Shown: positions 28,979 to 32,337 of the stretch, in pieces
How positions within the stretch are numbered: position 1 is the stretch's first letter
Layout: each line of letters opens with the position of its first letter
Source: Rugamonas violacea
GTDB lineage: Bacteria; Pseudomonadota; Gammaproteobacteria; Burkholderiales; Burkholderiaceae_D
Length of the DNA: 32,337 bases
Direction of reading: 5' to 3'
NCBI RefSeq assembly: GCF_016461825.1
Contig: NZ_JAEMNU010000095.1
Span: 405 to 32,741, forward strand
The notes under the pieces: generated by a model
Seen by the model: the letters and a program-made list of their open reading frames with translations, nothing else
The model's database searches: none
What the model was told of the DNA's origin: nothing
Translations under genes and position numbers: made by a program

Positions 28979-30202
28979 ATGTACAACCCGCCCCTCACCT
29001 CCGCCCTGACGGACAAGCGCCCAGCGGTCCTTCCCCGCGCCCTGGAGTCCATCGAGCTGTTCGCCGGCGCCGGCGGGCTGGCGCTCGGCTTTTCCGACAA
29101 CGACGTGCGGCACCGTGCCGTGGTGGAGTGGAACAGCCACGCCTGCAACACCATCCGCAACAACAAGCGCAACAACGTGGCGCCGATCAGCCATTGGCCG
29201 GACGTGACCGAGGGCGACGTCAAGAACTTCGTCTACGCGGGCCACCAGGGCATCGACCTGATCACCGGCGGGCCGCCCTGCCAGCCCTTCTCCATGGGCG
29301 GCAAGCACGGCGGCTTCCTCGACGAGCGCGACATGTTCCCGCAGGCGATACGCGCCGTGCGCGAGGCCAAGCCGCGCGCCTTCGTCTTCGAGAACGTGCA
29401 GGGGCTGACGCGCGCCGCCTTCGCCGACTACTTCAGCCACATCCTGCTGCAATTGGAGTTTCCGTCGCTGGCGGCCAAGCCCAGGGAGCAGTGGCCGGAC
29501 CATCTGCTGCGCTTGAAGAAGCACAAGGCCGGCGGCAAGGCCAGCGAGTACCACGTCTACCACCGCCTGGTGAACGCGGCCAACTACGGCGTGCCGCAAA
29601 AACGCATGCGGGTGTTTTTCCTCGGCTTCCGCGCGGAGGACCAAATCGACTGGGAGTTTCCACGCGAGACGCACAGCCATAACGCGCTGCTGTTGTCACA
29701 GTGGCATACCGGCGAATATTGGGTGCGCCATCGGGTGTCGGCCAAGAACCGGCCGGGCCGGCCAGAGGGCATGGACAAGAAGATCCGCACCATCCTGGCG
29801 GCGGACCCGAGCGCGGACGTGCTGCCCTGGCTGACGGTGCGCGACGCCATCGCCGACCTGCCCGACCCGGAGCGCCATCCCGCCAAAGAGCTGGCGCAGG
29901 CGCACCGTTTCCAGCCGGGCGCGCGCAGCTATGTGGGCCACACCGGCAGTCCGCTGGACGAGCCGGCCAAGGCGCTCAAGGCGGGCGACCACGGCGTGCC
30001 GGGCGGCGAGAACATGCTGCGCCGGCCGGACGGATCGGTGCGCTATTTCACGGTGCGCGAGTCGGCCCGCATCCAGACCTTCCCCGACGACTTCATCTTC
30101 GACGGGACGTGGTCGGAGACCATGCGCCAGCTGGGCAACGCGGTGCCGGTGCGGCTGGCGGCGGTGATGGCCGAGCAGGTCTGCCGGCTGCTGCGCGACT
30201 AG
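28979..30202 (+). CDS. DNA (cytosine-5-)-methyltransferase, second type
   Basis: A 407-residue cytosine-5 methyltransferase. Motif I is ELFAGAGGLALGF (near 26-38), motif IV ITGGPPCQPFS with catalytic C101, motif VI FENVQG (ENV at 138-140), motif VIII QKRMRVFFLGF, and motif X RQLGNAVPVRLAAVMAEQV. The variable target-recognition region (about 225-340) differs fully from the Dcm-like enzyme, so it should methylate another sequence, which I cannot name. The ATG at 28979 has a weak ribosome site; an in-frame TTG at 28910 would add 23 residues with no motif. No endonuclease lies next to it; vsr is divergent. A 35-base piece of this gene (29926-29960) recurs at 31767-31801. Confidence 0.92.
   Translation: MYNPPLTSALTDKRPAVLPRALESIELFAGAGGLALGFSDNDVRHRAVVEWNSHACNTIRNNKRNNVAPISHWPDVTEGDVKNFVYAGHQGIDLITGGPPCQPFSMGGKHGGFLDERDMFPQAIRAVREAKPRAFVFENVQGLTRAAFADYFSHILLQLEFPSLAAKPREQWPDHLLRLKKHKAGGKASEYHVYHRLVNAANYGVPQKRMRVFFLGFRAEDQIDWEFPRETHSHNALLLSQWHTGEYWVRHRVSAKNRPGRPEGMDKKIRTILAADPSADVLPWLTVRDAIADLPDPERHPAKELAQAHRFQPGARSYVGHTGSPLDEPAKALKAGDHGVPGGENMLRRPDGSVRYFTVRESARIQTFPDDFIFDGTWSETMRQLGNAVPVRLAAVMAEQVCRLLRD
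29926..29960 (+). repeat. Direct repeat, copy 1 (inside second methyltransferase)
   Basis: This segment encodes SYVGHTGSPLD of the methyltransferase and recurs at 31767-31801 with one mismatch in 35. Confidence 0.85.
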
Positions 30203-30213
30203 GCTTACTGCGT

Positions 30214-30240
30214 CGGCGCGCGGCGCGCGGCGCGCGGCGC
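30214..30240. repeat. Short tandem repeat, 7-bp unit
   Basis: CGGCGCG is repeated almost four times just after the methyltransferase stop. Such tracts are prone to slippage. Confidence 0.8.
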
Positions 30241-30305
30241 TAACATACAACCGTTCTCCTTTTACTTCACCTGGCGCCTTGACTGAAGCGTCGCCTGTTG
30301 TTGGT

Positions 30306-30409
30306 AAACATACCTCTCGGCCATTCCAGCCAGGCTTGCGCTCGCGCAAACAAAAAAAATGCGCGAGGACAATAATTTCGGACACCGTCTCGGCATTGCG
30401 CCACGTCTG
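30306..30409 (+). repeat. 104-bp direct repeat, copy 1 (leader of the BPSL0067-type gene)
   Basis: Matches 31842-31945 without gaps at about 90 of 104 positions (hand count). A 26-base core is identical (30362-30387 and 31898-31923). It lies 40 bases before the start of the first cassette gene and probably holds its promoter or a recombination site. Confidence 0.85.
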
Positions 30410-30449
30410 CCGCAATGCCATACAGATTCCGGCCGAAAGGAGAATTGCC

Positions 30450-30839
30450 ATGCCGTACATCTACACGGAGGCCCGCTCGCTGGAGCTCCACGACAAGGTC
30501 GACGATTTTGAATGTGTTTCTCTCATCAAGCATTTTACAAATGCGCCGAGCACGGCACATTGGAAAGAAGGCGCCAAGGTACTAGGCAGCAAAAATCTGC
30601 CGGTGGGCACAGCGATAGCCACGTTTGTCGATGGTCGATATCCCAACAGGAAGCATGGCAACCATTCTGCGTTTTATCTTGGCCAAGTTGCGAATGGAAT
30701 CTATATCATCGACCAATGGCCTAGCATGACCACCAAGCCGAGGATCAAGAAGCGCTTCATCTATGCGCAAGGGAAAGGCAAGAATGGAAAATTCATCAAT
30801 CCAACGGAAAATGCCGATGCGTTTTCCGTCATCGAGTAA
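30450..30839 (+). CDS. BPSL0067-family protein (NlpC/P60-like), possible peptidoglycan-targeting effector
   Basis: A 129-residue protein without signal peptide. The layout ECVSLIKHF (C22), GNHSAFYLG (H72) and GIYIIDQW (D88) fits a cysteine-histidine NlpC/P60-like active site, and the whole resembles the BPSL0067 family. Small papain-like amidases of this kind include type VI secretion effectors that cut peptidoglycan. It has an AGGAG site and is followed after 6 bases by a gene for an exported protein, as effector-immunity pairs are. No secretion genes are in the window, so the effector role is inference. Confidence 0.7.
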   Translation: MPYIYTEARSLELHDKVDDFECVSLIKHFTNAPSTAHWKEGAKVLGSKNLPVGTAIATFVDGRYPNRKHGNHSAFYLGQVANGIYIIDQWPSMTTKPRIKKRFIYAQGKGKNGKFINPTENADAFSVIE

Positions 30840-30845
30840 GCCGGC

Positions 30846-31277
30846 ATGACTCGCGTTCAACCGATAGCAGTTTGCGCCCTCGTCCTGCTGGCGCCATTGG
30901 CTGCGGGGGAGGAGCAACGCATCGAGTGCCCCGGCGAAATTCCGCAAGCCTCGGTCAAGTTGACGAGCACTCCGCCCGGATGGCTGACCTATGTTGCAGC
31001 CCCGCTCTTCCTGCACAATGCCGCCCCGACAAGCGGACCGCCGCAGGATCTCGGGCAAATGATCGGCGACACCGTGCGCAAGAGCAAGACCGAATGGATC
31101 GACAAGTACAGCCTGGAAGGACGCTATCCAAACGGAAAATGGTTGCAATGCGACTATGGTGTTCTCAACGAAATTTCGCTGTCAAAACGACTCGACGACG
31201 ATACCAAGGAATGCACAGTTTCCGGCAAGAAGGGCGAAAAGGCCGGCCAGAATTTATTCACGATTCGCTGCAGGTAG
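30846..31277 (+). CDS. STY0301-like exported protein, candidate immunity protein
   Basis: A 143-residue protein with a signal peptide (about residues 1-21, IAVCALVLLAPLAAG). The mature part has IECPGEI, TPPGW, a GPPQDLGQM segment, GKWLQCDY and a late ECTVSG, resembling the STY0301 family found near type VI secretion loci. Four cysteines in the mature part could form disulfides in the periplasm. Its place six bases after the BPSL0067-type gene suggests a cognate periplasmic immunity protein; this is inferred from context. Confidence 0.68.
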   Translation: MTRVQPIAVCALVLLAPLAAGEEQRIECPGEIPQASVKLTSTPPGWLTYVAAPLFLHNAAPTSGPPQDLGQMIGDTVRKSKTEWIDKYSLEGRYPNGKWLQCDYGVLNEISLSKRLDDDTKECTVSGKKGEKAGQNLFTIRCR

Positions 31278-31374
31278 GCGCCGCGACGTGCTCGTGCGCA
31301 AGGAGGCGGTGCCGCCCTCGCGGATCGCGGACAGCCTGTCCGCGCTCGACGAATTGCAGGATGAGGACAAATGA
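31276..31374 (+). pseudogene. Orphan 3' end of a lost gene
   Basis: The frame encodes RRRDVLVRKEAVPPSRIAD then SLSALDELQDEDK and stops at 31374. The stop overlaps the next start as ATGA (31371-31374), a junction typical of coupled genes. The frame has no start codon after the preceding stop other than within the upstream gene. I read it as the C-terminus of a deleted gene that once preceded the next one. Confidence 0.45.
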
Positions 31375-31748
31375 AAAGGCTGCTATTGCTCCTTGGGGCC
31401 ACTGCCCTACTTTCGCCGGCCTACGCGAGCAACAGTAGCGCCCGCTGGACCGGCGAGTACGCCCCTCTCTCGGCCAGCTATTCAATCTACTCGGGCTTAC
31501 CGGGCGAGCGTGAGGCACCGACGAAAACTGATCGCAAGCTGGCCATAGCGATCCAAGGGCCTGCGGCGAAAGAGATATTCGATTCGCTGTACCCCGACGC
31601 AAAAGACGTCACCTGCACCGACGAGAAGGGCGAACGCCTGCGCAGAAAAGGCGAGGTTTGGTGCTCCTACCGGCCAAGCGACGGGTACAGGTGCTTCTTG
31701 GGTTTCAATCTTCGAACTGGCGCGAGCATTTCCGGGGCGAGCTGCTGA
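31371..31748 (+). CDS. Small exported protein, candidate orphan immunity protein
   Basis: A 125-residue protein with a signal peptide (MKRLLLLLGATALLSPAYA). The mature part contains KLAIAIQGPAAKEIFDSL, then four cysteines in DVTCTDEKG, WCSYRPSDGY, RCFLG and a C-terminal SC, suggesting a disulfide-stabilised periplasmic fold. GAGG lies six bases before the start. I do not recognise a named family. Its neighbours suggest an immunity role for a toxin whose gene is lost apart from the 3' end just upstream. Confidence 0.65.
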   Translation: MKRLLLLLGATALLSPAYASNSSARWTGEYAPLSASYSIYSGLPGEREAPTKTDRKLAIAIQGPAAKEIFDSLYPDAKDVTCTDEKGERLRRKGEVWCSYRPSDGYRCFLGFNLRTGASISGASC

Positions 31749-31766
31749 CGTCTTGCTGCGCCTCGC

Positions 31767-31801
31767 CAGCTATGTGGGCCACGCCGGCAGTCCGCTGGAC
31801 G
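31767..31801 (+). repeat. Direct repeat, copy 2 (methyltransferase fragment)
   Basis: Matches 29926-29960 at 34 of 35 bases, still in the order fragment, then 104-bp repeat, as in the original locus but with the spacing shrunk from 380 to 75 bases. Confidence 0.85.
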
Positions 31802-31841
31802 GCGGCCGCCGCGGCCGGCTAGTGGTCCGGTCCCTCGGGGG

Positions 31842-31945
31842 AAACATGCCTCTCGGCCATGACAGCCATGCTTGCGCTCAAGCGAACAGAAAAAATACGC
31901 GAGGACAATAATTTCGGACACCGCCCCGGCTTGGCGCCACGTATG
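31842..31945 (+). repeat. 104-bp direct repeat, copy 2
   Basis: Second copy of the leader sequence at 30306-30409. No cassette gene follows; after 31945 the sequence becomes AT-rich and unrelated. Confidence 0.85.
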
Positions 31946-31971
31946 GGCTGTCATCACTTGTTATCATTTTC

Positions 31972-32000
31972 TTGATGCGGTGTAATCGTTAGGCTACACT
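31972..32000 (+). promoter_or_regulatory. Candidate promoter with dyad at the AT-rich right end
   Basis: TTGATG (31972-31977), 17 bases, TACACT (31995-32000). GTGTA (31980-31984) and TACAC (31995-31999) form a dyad that spans the spacer and -10, as in autoregulated small operons. Confidence 0.5.
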
Positions 32001-32039
32001 TATCAAGCATAGTTGCGTGGTTCCGCAGAGGGGCGAACT

Positions 32040-32171
32040 ATGTATGAAGTAGTAAAAGACCCAAAGCAAGAACATACAAGAAGACGTAAGCAAATGGTCG
32101 GCTTGCCACATCACAAATTGGAGAGTCCAAGAGGACCGTATGAAAACAGCAGGAAACCTCGTGATTACTGA
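32040..32171 (+). CDS. Short hypothetical ORF
   Basis: A 43-codon frame (MYEVVKDPKQEHTRRRKQ...) with an AGAGGGGC ribosome site 6-7 bases upstream and the promoter candidate 40 bases before it. Basic and probably disordered; no family recognised. It overlaps the next frame by 32 bases. Confidence 0.35.
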   Translation: MYEVVKDPKQEHTRRRKQMVGLPHHKLESPRGPYENSRKPRDY

Positions 32172-32253
32172 TCAATTTGACATTGAGAAAATAAAGGCCC
32201 TTCCTAAGTACGAGGCGGCTGATTATTTGCGTACAGAGGAAGCTCTAGCCTGA
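32140..32253 (+). pseudogene. Truncated antitoxin-like ORF
   Basis: A 37-codon frame whose end, YEAADYLRTEEALA, resembles the FDxAxYLxxEEdiAxYL opening of addiction-module antidote proteins (HigA-like). It stops where those proteins continue for another 60 or so residues. AGAGG precedes the ATG. It is likely a truncated remnant; the match is short. Confidence 0.4.
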
Positions 32254-32337
32254 ATTTTTCATAAAAAAGGGCAAGAATGTCGTAAGTGATTGATAAAATG
32301 TGAGTTATCTAGAAACACAGTCAATCAACACGAACGC

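Noticed and set aside
28601..29680. 359-codon minus-strand frame opposite the second methyltransferase
   Set aside because: Antisense shadow; the plus strand has all cytosine methyltransferase motifs.
30267..30560. Small minus-strand frames reading through the 104-bp repeat
   Set aside because: The peptide is partly shared with the second copy, but most base changes alter residues and no ribosome site is seen, so coding is unlikely.

Overview
The window is chromosomal DNA of a high-GC betaproteobacterium, most likely Oxalobacteraceae (Massilia/Duganella/Janthinobacterium type). The evidence is the leftward block mnmE-yidC-yidD-rnpA-rpmH followed by rightward dnaA-dnaN-gyrB (the classical replication-origin neighbourhood), GC-rich codon use, and REP-like 'GGGGTC...' hairpins. 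The genus is inferred from gene order and protein style; no search was run.

Layout. (1) 254-10231: a B12-binding radical SAM protein; a four-gene Mla/Pqi-type lipid transport operon (permease with fused STAS-like domain, ATPase, MCE protein, lipoprotein; every junction overlaps by 1-4 bases); a VanZ-like membrane protein; a thioredoxin-like 2Fe-2S protein; an alpha/beta hydrolase; a D,D-carboxypeptidase; and an aldo/keto reductase preceded by a cluster of inverted and tandem repeats. (2) 10285-14491: phosphatidylserine synthase (leftward), a CAP-domain lipoprotein, an orphan Hpt protein, a tiny Zn-ribbon protein and an exported protein of unknown function. (3) 14555-24458: the origin block, with a putative oriC/dnaA control region at 18631-19043 and a strong terminator after gyrB. 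(4) 24559-28000: a visibly lower-GC island with an MvaI/BcnI-family restriction endonuclease and a Dcm-like cytosine-5 methyltransferase. Between them is a previously unmarked, frameshifted vsr pseudogene. Upstream of the methyltransferase lie a near-perfect 31-bp operator-like dyad and a consensus LexA (SOS) box. (5) 28153-30202: an intact vsr gene, divergent from a second, unrelated-looking cytosine-5 methyltransferase with no endonuclease partner. (6) 30306-31945: a small toxin/immunity-like cassette (BPSL0067-type NlpC/P60-like protein, STY0301-like exported protein, an orphan 3' gene end and another small exported protein). It is bounded by two copies of a 104-bp sequence, and a 35-bp fragment of the second methyltransferase recurs beside the far copy, which looks like a scar of segmental duplication. 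(7) 31946-32337: AT-rich DNA with two short overlapping ORFs, the second resembling a truncated antitoxin.

How it fits together. The left two thirds are housekeeping genes for envelope lipid and peptidoglycan maintenance and for replication. From the gyrB terminator to the right end the DNA is accessory. It reads as a defence and competition hotspot: a restriction-modification system predicted to act on CCWGG-like sites, two layers of cytosine methylation, short-patch repair of the T:G mismatches that methylation causes (one vsr alive, one dead), and a polymorphic-toxin-style cassette assembled by duplication and decay.
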